DNA from: a virus
DNA: 30,112 bases
Virus record (IMG/VR): IMGVR_UViG_3300020469_000170
Location: 1 to 30,112 of that record
Direction: 5' to 3' (one strand)
Below, one piece after another: positions 14,927-21,761 of this stretch (its first letter is position 1; every line of letters begins with the position of its first letter). The notes beneath the pieces are model-generated. The model was given only the letters and a program-made list of their open reading frames with translations, searched no databases and was not told the origin of the DNA. The translations under genes were made by a program, and so were the position numbers.

Positions 14927-15136
14927 TTAGAACAGATCCTTAGCATCCTGCTTCTGTCGGTGTGCATACACGTTAGGTTCCATCTGATCGAAGTTGCGCA
15001 TCAACTCGTCATACAGATCCGGCTTTCGTGTCTTGAGCCACACAAAGTTAAAGACCAAGCGATCATAGGAATTGACGTCACGGTCTAGTGACTCTTGCAC
15101 CTGATCGCTTAGCTCAAAGAATTCTTCTTCTTTCAT
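14927..15136 (-). CDS. Small acidic hypothetical protein, 69 residues
   Basis: MKEEEFFELSDQVQESLDRDV start; helical, acidic N-terminal half. Its stop is followed at once by the ATG of the DNA polymerase, so it is the first gene of the polymerase operon. The site E palindrome ends six bases before its ATG and contains an AGGTG that can serve as ribosome-binding site. No family recognised. Confidence 0.55.
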   Translation of the reverse strand: MKEEEFFELSDQVQESLDRDVNSYDRLVFNFVWLKTRKPDLYDELMRNFDQMEPNVYAHRQKQDAKDLF

Positions 15137-15141
15137 AAATC

Positions 15142-15154
15142 GTACACCTTGTAC
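15142..15154. promoter_or_regulatory. Operator-like palindrome with promoter, site E
   Basis: GTACA-CCT-TGTAC, a perfect palindrome. On the minus strand ATGACT-17-TACGAT overlaps it. A start from this -10 box would fall at or just inside the 69-residue gene, so the site might also serve a shorter transcript beginning near the polymerase; the AGGTG in its spacer is at the right distance to be a ribosome-binding site for that gene. Confidence 0.55.
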
Positions 15155-15159
15155 TAACT

Positions 15160-15328
15160 CTAGTCATGGATTGAAAAATTATTGGGGAGATCTACCTCGG
15201 CACGGCAGCAGTCGCTGTCCACCGTGTAAAACTTTTGCACGCTGCGCATACCCCAGAACTCGACAGGCTCATCCCACTCCAAGATCACCGGTTCACATTC
15301 TTTGTCGCACTGTGTGCAGATTGGATCG

Positions 15329-15339
<11 letters not shown>
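15160..15339 (-). CDS. Small cysteine-rich, zinc-binding-like protein
   Basis: 59 residues from the ATG at 15339 (GGAG nine bases upstream); a longer frame starts at 15381 inside the previous gene. Cysteines at 8, 11, 15 (CTQCDKEC) and 44-45 (CC) suggest a small zinc site. The motif 'PVEFWGMRSVQKFYTVDSDCC' is not one I can assign. It overlaps the end of the 168-residue zinc-ribbon gene by 11 bases. It is the last gene of the operon that carries the ubiquitin-like cassette. Confidence 0.5.
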
Positions 15340-15819
<480 letters not shown>

Positions 15820-15835
<16 letters not shown>

Positions 15836-16104
15836 GCGAACCTCCTGTATGGAAAGCGTTTGACTTTAACGATGCTCAGCTTCTCGTGGCGCATCGTCCG
15901 TTTCATGATGAACAGTACGACTGAGACGATGAGGCCACCGAATAGTGCAGCCATCATGCCGCTGAATGTGCCAGCAAGTGACAGCATCAAGATGGCAGTG
16001 ATGGCGACATCAAAGAAGATGTCGTAGGTAATGACACGGCGGATGCCGAACTTGAATAGCAGAAACAGTAAGCCTGCTGCTGCGATTAGTCCTGCGGTGA
16101 TCAT
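15820..16104 (-). CDS. Small membrane protein
   Basis: 94 residues with two or three hydrophobic segments (about 2-18, 30-46 and 50-67) and a basic C-terminus ('MKRTMRHEKLSIVKVKRFPYRRF'). The ATG overlaps the TGA of the preceding 43-residue gene (ATGA), and its end overlaps the zinc-ribbon gene. Inner-membrane location is clear from hydropathy; function is unknown. Superinfection exclusion proteins are often of this size and type, but there is no specific evidence. Confidence 0.6.
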
Positions 16105-16232
16105 TCGTCCTCCTCGTCGTCAGACTGTTGGTTGGCTAGGGTCTTCAGGTGCTCCTGTATCTGGAGAGCTATCTCCGTGAACAGTTCTAGCTCCTCGTTC
16201 TCCAGTGTCAGCTTCAGTTCCAGTTGCTTCAC
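16101..16232 (-). CDS. Small acidic helical protein, 43 residues, nested start
   Basis: GTG start at 16232 with GAGGT five bases upstream. The product MKQLELKLTLENEELELFTEIALQIQEHLKTL...DDEEDE is amphipathic and ends in an acidic tail. Its TGA overlaps the ATG of the membrane protein gene. It shares 113 bases with the 60-residue gene in another frame. No family recognised. Confidence 0.5.
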   Translation of the reverse strand: MKQLELKLTLENEELELFTEIALQIQEHLKTLANQQSDDEEDE

Positions 16233-16302
16233 GGTTTACCTCGTTCAGAATTTGTTTGATGGTCAGAAAGGTCAGGACAAATTGGATTGCTTTGTCGAAC
16301 AC
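16120..16302 (-). CDS. Small protein with hydrophobic N-terminus, 60 residues
   Basis: GTG at 16302 overlaps the TAG of the E2-like gene and has AAGGAG six bases upstream, a textbook arrangement. Residues 1-25 (MFDKAIQFVLTFLTIKQIL) are hydrophobic and amphipathic; residues 27-60 are Gly/Pro/Asp/Thr-rich and look disordered. The disordered half overlaps the 43-residue gene in another frame, so part of its composition may be imposed by that overlap. Confidence 0.45.
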   Translation of the reverse strand: MFDKAIQFVLTFLTIKQILNEVNREATGTEADTGERGARTVHGDSSPDTGAPEDPSQPTV

Positions 16303-17339
16303 TAATTACTCCTTACGTATTCGTCGGCGTAGTCAGACTCACAACGGTCTTCATCTGCGAAAATGCCATCAAGCATTTCATCGATCAGCTGCGTATTTAC
16401 GCTGTCTGGTCGTTGCGGATAGCTGTCTGGTCGTTGCGGATAGCTGTCTATATAGCTCACTGGCTCTGGCACATACTGGGGCCAGTGGTAGAACCGGCGG
16501 CCTGCGGGATCCTCTGGATCGAACTGCCGCAGAAACATGCCGACAAGAGTGACGAGGGTTACAATGTCGTAGTCCTCACTGGCGTCTTGGACAGGGCCAC
16601 TGAAGTCACCAAGGCAGGGCTGAGATGTCGAAGTCATGTGCGGATGCAGAACTTCGGATCCGTCATAGCCGCCGTAGCGCTTGGATAAGCCATTGACGCT
16701 GCGGAACTTGACCCCGTGGTTGCGATCACCAATCGTGATGTCGACGTTGATAGGTGAAATCACAATAGCTTCGTTGCTACCACGGGCACAGCGCGCTATC
16801 AGTTGAGGTGTCTGATACGTGATGCGGTAGGTGTCTTCGGCAAGCCACTCCTCATGGATCTTTAGCTTAATCGAACCGTTGACGTAGTCATCACAGACAG
16901 ACAGGTCACTGTCTAGCTTGTCGGTGTCAAGTGTGACGATTGCGTTAGGCATGGACTCAGCACGGTGGAGACGAAACTTCGCCTGTTGCAGGTTAGCAAG
17001 CATTTCCGCAATTATTTCTTCTTCAATTCGGCGAATCCTGCGTTCATAGTCGACAATGTCTGCCGCTAGCCGACTAAAACCGCGCGAGATCTGGTCTTTA
17101 AGCTGATCAGCTACCGATGTAGAACCGCCAGCTGCTTGCAAGAAAGGCCAGTTTGTTTTGGGCACACTGTCTAGGCAGAGGTACTCTTTTTTCAGAGGTG
17201 CAAGTTTTAGTTTGTATCTGGTTCTGGCGGCGCGTTGCTCTGCAATCGTTCTCTCGCAGTTTTCTATTTGACGTTTAGCTGCTTTGATTCCCGGTGCAGC
17301 ACGATTAATTTCGAGACGCTTGCGTACTTTGAAAGCCAT
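16302..17339 (-). CDS. E2-like ubiquitin-conjugating protein with N-terminal coiled coil
   Basis: 345 residues. Residues about 5-125 are a long charged helix region, probably coiled coil. Residues about 135-290 look like a UBC/E2 fold: beta-strand pattern 'NVDITIGDRNHGVKFRSV' followed by 'EVLHPHMTSTSQPCLGDF', which matches the E2 active-site pattern HPN/H...CLG, with H232, H234 and the putative catalytic Cys242. The C-terminus (about 295-345) is Pro/acidic and contains a duplicated DSYPQRP. Starts two bases after the JAB gene stop and uses AAGGAG at its end as ribosome-binding site. The neighbours (JAB, E1, Ubl) make the E2 role much more likely than sequence alone. Fold prediction would settle it. 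Confidence 0.72.
   Translation of the reverse strand: MAFKVRKRLEINRAAPGIKAAKRQIENCERTIAEQRAARTRYKLKLAPLKKEYLCLDSVPKTNWPFLQAAGGSTSVADQLKDQISRGFSRLAADIVDYERRIRRIEEEIIAEMLANLQQAKFRLHRAESMPNAIVTLDTDKLDSDLSVCDDYVNGSIKLKIHEEWLAEDTYRITYQTPQLIARCARGSNEAIVISPINVDITIGDRNHGVKFRSVNGLSKRYGGYDGSEVLHPHMTSTSQPCLGDFSGPVQDASEDYDIVTLVTLVGMFLRQFDPEDPAGRRFYHWPQYVPEPVSYIDSYPQRPDSYPQRPDSVNTQLIDEMLDGIFADEDRCESDYADEYVRSN
16401..16442. repeat. 21-base direct repeat (x2) in the E2-like gene
   Basis: 16401-16421 is repeated exactly at 16422-16442, with a partial third copy (GCTGTCT) at 16443-16449. It encodes two in-frame copies of DSYPQRP in the C-terminal tail. It looks like a recent slippage duplication. Confidence 0.9.
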
Positions 17340-17341
17340 AG

Positions 17342-18148
17342 TTACTCCTTAAAGCCGAATGGATCGTTCATTAGATCGTCATACCCAACAACATCGTCAT
17401 CGTCGTAGTAGCCCGGATTAATGTAGCTTGGGTAGGGATCTCCATAAGCGGGATAGTTTTGATGGCTGAACATTGACTGCTGGCGCGCTGGATACTTTCC
17501 CAGCGGTGACCCCGCTGTGGCCTTGACCACTGGCTTGTACACTTTTTTCTTGACGTTCTGCTTGATCAGCGAGTCGAGATGCTTTTTGGTTGCATCAGTC
17601 ATAGGCTGCGGACGCACCATGTTCTTGACACACTGGTGTACGCAATTGCTATCGACGTCATACACATCGACTTTGCTGTCACCGAATTTGTTGTAGATGC
17701 CACGGATGAACTGCTTGCAGCCGTTCTCCAAGAACGCTTCGATCTGCTGCTCGTCTTGTCCTGACGGGCTGACGCCCATCGTGACGTGAGAGTGGCCCCA
17801 GTAGATGAGCTTGTCAGACTCGATGCCTTGCTCTTCCAGCTGAACTGCTAGCTCACAGATGGCTTCAGCATCGATGTCTGTCTCGGCACCGTGTACTTCT
17901 TGCCTAGGCACAAAGATCTGAGTGACCTCGAAGTCACCGGTCTCTTCACATTGCTCAGCGGTGCCAAGCCAGCCGACTTCTGTGCCGACTTGCTGCACAA
18001 GATAGTCGATGGATGCGGCCACTTCGGGCGTGTAGTAAACAATAGGTGGGTCAGGGTAGTCGTCGTCAAATAACTGTGTGGTCTCAGCTGTCATCGACGA
18101 ACTGTCGAAACTCGCTGACTGGTTCGACCAGTAAGTAACTTTGCTCAT
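17342..18148 (-). CDS. JAB/JAMM-domain isopeptidase (deubiquitinase-like)
   Basis: 268 residues from the ATG at 18148. Zinc metallopeptidase motif complete: Glu57 in 'GTEVGWLG', and 'WGHSHVTMGVSPSGQDEQQ' gives H119-x-H121-x7-S129-x2-D132, the JAMM signature. The C-terminal 100 residues are Lys-rich then Tyr/Pro/Asp-rich ('YGDPYPSYINPGYYDDDDVVGYDDL') and are not recognised. The family cleaves after the C-terminus of ubiquitin-like proteins, either to mature the Ubl or to remove it from targets. ATG overlaps the TGA of the E1 gene (ATGA), showing translational coupling of E1 and JAB. Lambda K-type tail proteins also have JAB domains, but they sit with tail genes, not here. Confidence 0.88.
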   Translation of the reverse strand: MSKVTYWSNQSASFDSSSMTAETTQLFDDDYPDPPIVYYTPEVAASIDYLVQQVGTEVGWLGTAEQCEETGDFEVTQIFVPRQEVHGAETDIDAEAICELAVQLEEQGIESDKLIYWGHSHVTMGVSPSGQDEQQIEAFLENGCKQFIRGIYNKFGDSKVDVYDVDSNCVHQCVKNMVRPQPMTDATKKHLDSLIKQNVKKKVYKPVVKATAGSPLGKYPARQQSMFSHQNYPAYGDPYPSYINPGYYDDDDVVGYDDLMNDPFGFKE

Positions 18149-18831
18149 ATAGCCTCCTTGGTACAAAGCAACATGGGTTTAAAGAAGACATCGAGTTGCG
18201 CTGTCGCGCAGCCGTCGTCCAGTAAGAAGTTGATGAACTCCCACACCGCAAGGTTTGCGATGAGTGAGGCAGTGGCACCGACAGAGATGCTGGTACCACA
18301 TAGGGATACTTCGCCCTCGTCATCGCTGATGAGCGAATCAAACCAAGCATCGCGCTGTGATTTGTTGACAGGGGAGAAGTGGTAGATGTTTCCGTGAGCA
18401 GCCGCCATGCGTGTCTCGAACACATGCAGCAACATGCTGTCGACACCTGTGTTCTGCGACTCCATGATCTTGCGACGAGACGCCATCGTGTCTGTCAGCA
18501 AGAACAAAAAGCCATCGAACTGGCGCTGGTCAATACGTTCATTGATGAACTGCATTGGCAGCTGGTCTTCAGGCACGCCGAGCTTGAGAGACACTAGGTT
18601 CTGCAGTGCTTTGACTTTGGGCAAGCCAATGTGGTGGTGCAGATACGCTTGGTTGGCGAGGTTGTGTGGCTCCACGATGTCGAAGTCATACACATGCAGG
18701 TTGGTCAGGCCCAACTCCACAAGTGACATGAAGACACGCGAGCCAGTAGCACCGGCACCGACGATATGGATTGGGTAATCCTTGTAATCGTATGCACGGA
18801 ACACAGAGTCATGGCGTATGGTTGAAAGCAT
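18145..18831 (-). CDS. E1-like Ubl-activating enzyme (ThiF/MoeB family)
   Basis: 228 residues, a minimal E1. Rossmann nucleotide loop 'IHIVGAGATGSRVFMSL' (GAGATG at 25-30); 'HVYDFDIVEPHNLANQAY' (D49, D51) is the adenylate/Mg region; 'IGLPKVKAL' holds the conserved Lys; 'LLTDTMASRRKI' the second Asp. 'SLCGTSISVGATASL' places a putative catalytic Cys at 178, in the usual place before the last helices. The Arg of the usual 'NLxRQ' is replaced (NLANQ). No Ubl-fold or extra catalytic domain is appended. It should adenylate the C-terminus of the Ubl encoded upstream and pass it to Cys178 or to the E2-like protein. Confidence 0.88.
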   Translation of the reverse strand: MLSTIRHDSVFRAYDYKDYPIHIVGAGATGSRVFMSLVELGLTNLHVYDFDIVEPHNLANQAYLHHHIGLPKVKALQNLVSLKLGVPEDQLPMQFINERIDQRQFDGFLFLLTDTMASRRKIMESQNTGVDSMLLHVFETRMAAAHGNIYHFSPVNKSQRDAWFDSLISDDEGEVSLCGTSISVGATASLIANLAVWEFINFLLDDGCATAQLDVFFKPMLLCTKEAI

Positions 18832-18919
18832 ACGACCTCCAAGTCAGGTTGATAGGAACCCCCGTCGCTGGCCTCACGGACGGGGAACGTGATTCGGGAT
18901 ATGGCCGAATGGGTAGGGT
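18832..18919 (-). promoter_or_regulatory. Structured gap between Ubl and E1 genes
   Basis: 88 bases holding two perfect stems: CCCCGTC/GACGGGG (18860-18866 and 18879-18885) and ATTCGG/CCGAAT (18892-18897 and 18905-18910). No T-run follows, so it is not a typical terminator. It may set the ratio of Ubl to E1 by partial attenuation or by mRNA processing and stabilisation of the upstream Ubl message. The E1 ribosome-binding site GGAGG follows at 18836-18840. Confidence 0.4.
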
Positions 18920-19138
18920 CTAACCGTTACCTTTAGCGCCATCGCTGACGATGAGACGTGAGTTGTCACCGAGCACATCGCTCTGTGAAACTGCTGCACC
19001 GTTGAGCTTAATCTCAGTGGTGCTGCCGATCTCAATGCCTGCAGCGGATAACGCTTCAGCGACGGTTGCGCCCTGTTCCAAAACCACCTCGGTTGTGGCT
19101 CCAGGGACTTTGCCGACCTTGACGAATATCTCTGACAT
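18920..19138 (-). CDS. Ubiquitin-like / ThiS-MoaD-like beta-grasp protein
   Basis: 72 residues. The pattern 'EVVLEQGATVAEALSAAGIEIGSTTEIKLNGAAVSQSDVLGDNSRLIVSD' (in parts: ATVAEALSAAGI, EIKLNGAAV, LGDNSRLIVSD) is the beta-grasp layout of ThiS, MoaD and bacterial Ubl proteins. The C-terminus is flexible and ends ...DGAKGNG, so the terminal residue is Gly but without the common Gly-Gly. It is the protein modifier activated by the E1 encoded next. A sulfur-carrier role (thiamine or molybdopterin) is less likely, since the neighbours are JAB and E2-like, not biosynthetic genes. The start has an AGGAGG site inside a hairpin. Confidence 0.85.
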   Translation of the reverse strand: MSEIFVKVGKVPGATTEVVLEQGATVAEALSAAGIEIGSTTEIKLNGAAVSQSDVLGDNSRLIVSDGAKGNG

Positions 19139-19140
19139 AC

Positions 19141-19157
19141 CGATACCTCCTGTATCG
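19141..19157 (-). promoter_or_regulatory. Hairpin with Shine-Dalgarno in the loop before Ubl (CsrA-site candidate)
   Basis: On the minus strand CGATAC-AGGAG-GTATCG: a perfect 6-base stem presenting the ribosome-binding site in the loop, two bases before the ATG at 19138. AUACAGGA resembles the known CsrA selection consensus (RUACARGGAUGU). It is the best candidate site for translational control of the Ubl cassette. Confidence 0.6.
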
Positions 19158-19217
19158 TGTGACGGGTTGAGGGGGCCGAACTACAGGTGTCACAAACTGC
19201 AGTCCGGCACGGGGTGT

Positions 19218-20276
19218 TTAGTGCTTCGGATCAAAATCTAATTGGTAATCTTTGTGTACGACGCCCAGCTTTGCGTCACCGCGATGGTGCGGCTTGATCC
19301 ATGTACGCCGTACGAATTCATCTGCGTCATTGCGATAGACACGCCAATGCCCACGCACTTGATGTAAGCGCTTGCCGCACGAATCGGTTCGTGGCTCATT
19401 GCCTCTCGAAATGACGCCGTCAGGTTTGGGTAAATTTATTTTGCAGCGGTGATAGCTATCGGTTGCTGTTACTCGCGGAGTCTTTGATCGTTGCTGTGGC
19501 CTAGCTGTAACGACTTCTTTATCAATCCATGGATAGTTGAGTACGCTGATTAGGCTCATGACGAATCGAAGATGGCGAAAGTGACCGGCTACGTGATCCC
19601 AGTCTTCAACTGCCTGAAGACGGTATGTCCCAACCATTAGCTTATGCATAAGCTGCGTGCGCTGAAGAACGTCGAGGTAGGGATCGATTATTTCTTCAAG
19701 GCGGTATGTTTCTAAGGCGTAGTTAAAATCTGTGATGCCGTAAGCAACACGAGAAACGATTTCACCGAAACGAGCGCGATCTGCGGGGTCAGTTATGTCA
19801 TCAAGCCACTGACTAGGCGCACCTTCTTGCGAAAAAATAACAGCGTGTTCGCAAAGCGTTGACGTCATGTCGTCGAGATGACCCAGATAAAAGTGAAAGG
19901 CAATATCGCGAAGACCGGGATAGCCTTTGATTGGTTTCTCTTCCACAAGGCACGCTACTAATGTGTCAGTCAGGTCTTGCGACATAAACTCAAACCACAT
20001 GTTGGGGAAGGGCATACGTAGGTTGTTGGCGATTAACGCCAGCTTTACTGGATGCTCTCTCCACACTTCCGAGTGCTGTGTGTGAATGTGGTCGTTGAGT
20101 TCTTGTCCTACGTCAAAGCGCTTAGCCATGCGTATAACTTGGGCTTCCTCTTGAGCTATTTTCTTCATAGACCTACGTTCTTGAGAGTCTTGCGCTAGCT
20201 TTCCAAAGGTAGGAATGCGAGTGCCGGGGCGAGTTAAGCCCCATTGCACTGCCGTCCATAAGTCACCGATTTCCAT
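19218..20276 (-). CDS. Unrecognised early protein, 352 residues
   Basis: Largely helical. 'MEIGDLWTAVQWGLTRPGTRIPTFGKLAQ' start; Trp/His-rich middle with 'VIRMAKRF', 'LPNMWFEFM'-like segments; C-terminal module 'HQVRGHWRVYRNDADEFVRRTWIKPHHRGDAKLG' (in parts) that I have seen in other marine phage early proteins and that looks like a nucleic-acid- or protein-binding wing. ATG overlaps the TAA of the 208-residue gene (TAATG). It is immediately upstream of the Ubl gene in the same direction. Function unknown; a target or adaptor of the Ubl system is possible only by position. Confidence 0.6.
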   Translation of the reverse strand: MEIGDLWTAVQWGLTRPGTRIPTFGKLAQDSQERRSMKKIAQEEAQVIRMAKRFDVGQELNDHIHTQHSEVWREHPVKLALIANNLRMPFPNMWFEFMSQDLTDTLVACLVEEKPIKGYPGLRDIAFHFYLGHLDDMTSTLCEHAVIFSQEGAPSQWLDDITDPADRARFGEIVSRVAYGITDFNYALETYRLEEIIDPYLDVLQRTQLMHKLMVGTYRLQAVEDWDHVAGHFRHLRFVMSLISVLNYPWIDKEVVTARPQQRSKTPRVTATDSYHRCKINLPKPDGVISRGNEPRTDSCGKRLHQVRGHWRVYRNDADEFVRRTWIKPHHRGDAKLGVVHKDYQLDFDPKH

Positions 20277-20902
20277 TACAACAGCTGCTCAAGCAGGGCG
20301 TAGACAGATACTGAGAAGAAGCACGCTGTGCCTGTGATCAAGCCAAGCTCAGTACGAGTCAGCGATTGCGGGGCTACCGTTGGCATAGCTACCGTTGGCG
20401 GAGCTGCTGCTGGAGTAGCCGGTGCAGGCACATCAGCCTCAGGCTTCTTCGCCTTGAGCTTGGCAATCGCATCACTCATGCGTGACACCTCTGTTACAGC
20501 AGTTTGTTCTGCGGATATCTTTTCTTTTAGACGCTCTCTCTGTGCCTTGAGTTTCTTGGCCCGCACTAACTGTCGCTGGCGTGTGGCTTCGTAATGCTCA
20601 AAAGAAGCAATGCGATACACCGCACGACCAAACTGTGCTTCAGTAGTTATTTTCCTACTGCTGCTGAACTTATTTTCAGCGATTACGTAACCAAGATTGA
20701 CGGCGATAGACATCACATGGGTATGCGTGTCTCGGTTACTTACAAACTTCTTGCCGCCTGCCGCAGGTAGTAACTCTCGCACTTCTGCGCAAGTGGCAGT
20801 GCCACCCAATGCATCAATGGTTTCGTAGATACTGTGTACGTAGCTACCAGTTGTAGGGACAGGTGCTTTACGTCCCGGTGTTTTGATTTCTGTCACGGTC
20901 AT
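20276..20902 (-). CDS. Winged-helix-like protein with coiled coil and C-terminal membrane segment
   Basis: 208 residues. Residues about 20-100 look like a small winged-helix domain ('YVHSIYETIDALGGTATCAEVRELLP...NLGYVIAENKF'), residues 100-150 are a Lys/Arg/Glu-rich coiled coil, then a Pro/Ala linker and a hydrophobic end at about 185-205 ('LGLITGTACFFSVSVYALLEQLL'), i.e. a tail anchor. No family recognised. Ribosome-binding site GGAGG lies in the loop of the hairpin at 20908-20920. Confidence 0.55.
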   Translation of the reverse strand: MTVTEIKTPGRKAPVPTTGSYVHSIYETIDALGGTATCAEVRELLPAAGGKKFVSNRDTHTHVMSIAVNLGYVIAENKFSSSRKITTEAQFGRAVYRIASFEHYEATRQRQLVRAKKLKAQRERLKEKISAEQTAVTEVSRMSDAIAKLKAKKPEADVPAPATPAAAPPTVAMPTVAPQSLTRTELGLITGTACFFSVSVYALLEQLL

Positions 20903-21110
20903 AGGTCTGTCCTCCAGACAATTTTTCTTTTAAGGGGTGCCCCGTTGCTGACCACAGGTGGGGCAGACCTGCAGAGTGAGTGACTAACTCACCCTCTAAG
21001 TCGGCTAGGAGTAGCTGGGTCAATACTTTCGTCCAATACTTGCGCGACCAGTCACTGATGTTTGGTTGCTTAAGTATTTTGCTAACAGTTTCTACACGTT
21101 GCTTACTCAT
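20868..21110 (-). CDS. Small hypothetical protein, 80 residues
   Basis: The ATG at 21110 overlaps the TGA of the preceding gene (ATGA), which decides the start. Helical N-terminal half ('RVETVSKILKQPNISDWSRKYWTKVLTQLLL'), polar C-terminus. It overlaps the next gene by 35 bases. Unknown function. Confidence 0.5.
   Translation of the reverse strand: MSKQRVETVSKILKQPNISDWSRKYWTKVLTQLLLADLEGELVTHSAGLPHLWSATGHPLKEKLSGGQTYDRDRNQNTGT
20908..20920 (-). promoter_or_regulatory. Hairpin around Shine-Dalgarno (CsrA-site candidate)
   Basis: Minus strand TGTC-TGGAG-GACA, a perfect 4-base stem with GGA in the loop, five bases before the ATG at 20902. An alternative 4-base stem (GTCT/AGAC) encloses the same GGA. 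Confidence 0.4.
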
Positions 21111-21322
21111 TTGATTCTCCAAACCCAAACCACGCCGTCTTTGGTGCGTTGACTGCCGCGTCTATCCAGACGCTCAAGGGCACGCAACACACCAACAGTT
21201 GTCTTTCGGTCTCTGGTTTCTACGCTGTCACCGATTTGCATTTCTTCTGCAATCAATGCGTACTCTTCGGACTCCAGAGACGAAGATCGGCGAGGCATAG
21301 GCACGTCGCGGTGGATCTTCAT
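21107..21322 (-). CDS. Small phage regulatory-type protein, 71 residues
   Basis: ATG at 21322 overlaps the stop of the preceding gene (ATGA). 'EEMQIGDSVETRDRKTTVGVLRALERLDRRGSQRTKDGVVWVWRIK' (in parts) follows a pattern common in small phage proteins: GDSxxxxx...A.rr.g..f..R...dGv.VWRi. Likely a small winged-helix-like DNA- or protein-binding protein. Function unknown. Confidence 0.55.
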   Translation of the reverse strand: MKIHRDVPMPRRSSSLESEEYALIAEEMQIGDSVETRDRKTTVGVLRALERLDRRGSQRTKDGVVWVWRIK

Positions 21323-21720
21323 CGGCATATTGATATTGGGTCAGTGGTTAGGTGTTGCAGGTCAGGTCGACGGTTCACGTTGACGCATAAGATGCAGTCG
21401 CCGTTGCTGTCCCAATCGATGGTGAATGCAATGGTGTCGCCCTCTTCAGCTTGTGCTCTGAGCACAGGGGCAGGGATGTTGTAGCGCTTGTCCTTGCGGC
21501 CACCTTTGCCTGCCACCACGTTGAAGCGGATGGTGGTGCGAGTGCCGTCAAGAAACGCAAGAGGTATCTCGTGCTTGTCGCCGCGCTCCATCTCATCAAA
21601 GTTGACGCCCATGCACCGAGCAAGCGCAGCAAGTTCTTTGAAACAATCAGGGCAACCTTTCTTGAGCATGGTCTTGGTCAGCTGTTTGCTGACGGGTGGG
21701 ATGAGTCTTTCAATGGTCAT
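21319..21720 (-). CDS. Hypothetical protein, 133 residues
   Basis: The N-terminus 'TIERLIPPVSKQLTKTMLKKGCPDCFKELAALARCMG' is helical with a CxxC; the C-terminal half 'EIPLAFLDGTRTTIRFNVVAGKGGRKDKRYNIPAPVL' and 'CILCVNVN' is beta-rich. No family recognised. First gene after the terminator at 21762-21793; its leader carries a GGAGGA-loop hairpin. Confidence 0.5.
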   Translation of the reverse strand: MTIERLIPPVSKQLTKTMLKKGCPDCFKELAALARCMGVNFDEMERGDKHEIPLAFLDGTRTTIRFNVVAGKGGRKDKRYNIPAPVLRAQAEEGDTIAFTIDWDSNGDCILCVNVNRRPDLQHLTTDPISICR

Positions 21721-21739
21721 GTTGTTGGTCTCCTAGGCA

Positions 21740-21755
21740 CGCCGTCCTCCCGGCG
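21740..21755 (-). promoter_or_regulatory. GGAGGA-loop hairpin in leader
   Basis: Minus strand CGCCG-GGAGGA-CGGCG, a perfect GC-rich 5-base stem whose loop is GGAGGA, 20 bases upstream of the ATG at 21720. The gene's own ribosome-binding site (GGAG) is separate and closer. An unpaired double GGA in a loop is the classical CsrA/RsmA target shape. Confidence 0.45.
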
Positions 21756-21761
21756 GGGGAT

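Noticed and set aside
17342-18148. Lambda K-type tail assembly JAB protein
   Set aside because: It is far from tail genes, lacks the NlpC/P60 part and is coupled to E1 and E2-like genes.
18860-18885. Rho-independent terminator between Ubl and E1
   Set aside because: GC-rich stem is present, but there is no T-run on either strand, and both genes look like parts of one operon.
18920-19138. Thiamine or molybdopterin sulfur carrier (ThiS/MoaD)
   Set aside because: No biosynthetic partners; JAB and E2-like genes adjoin it.
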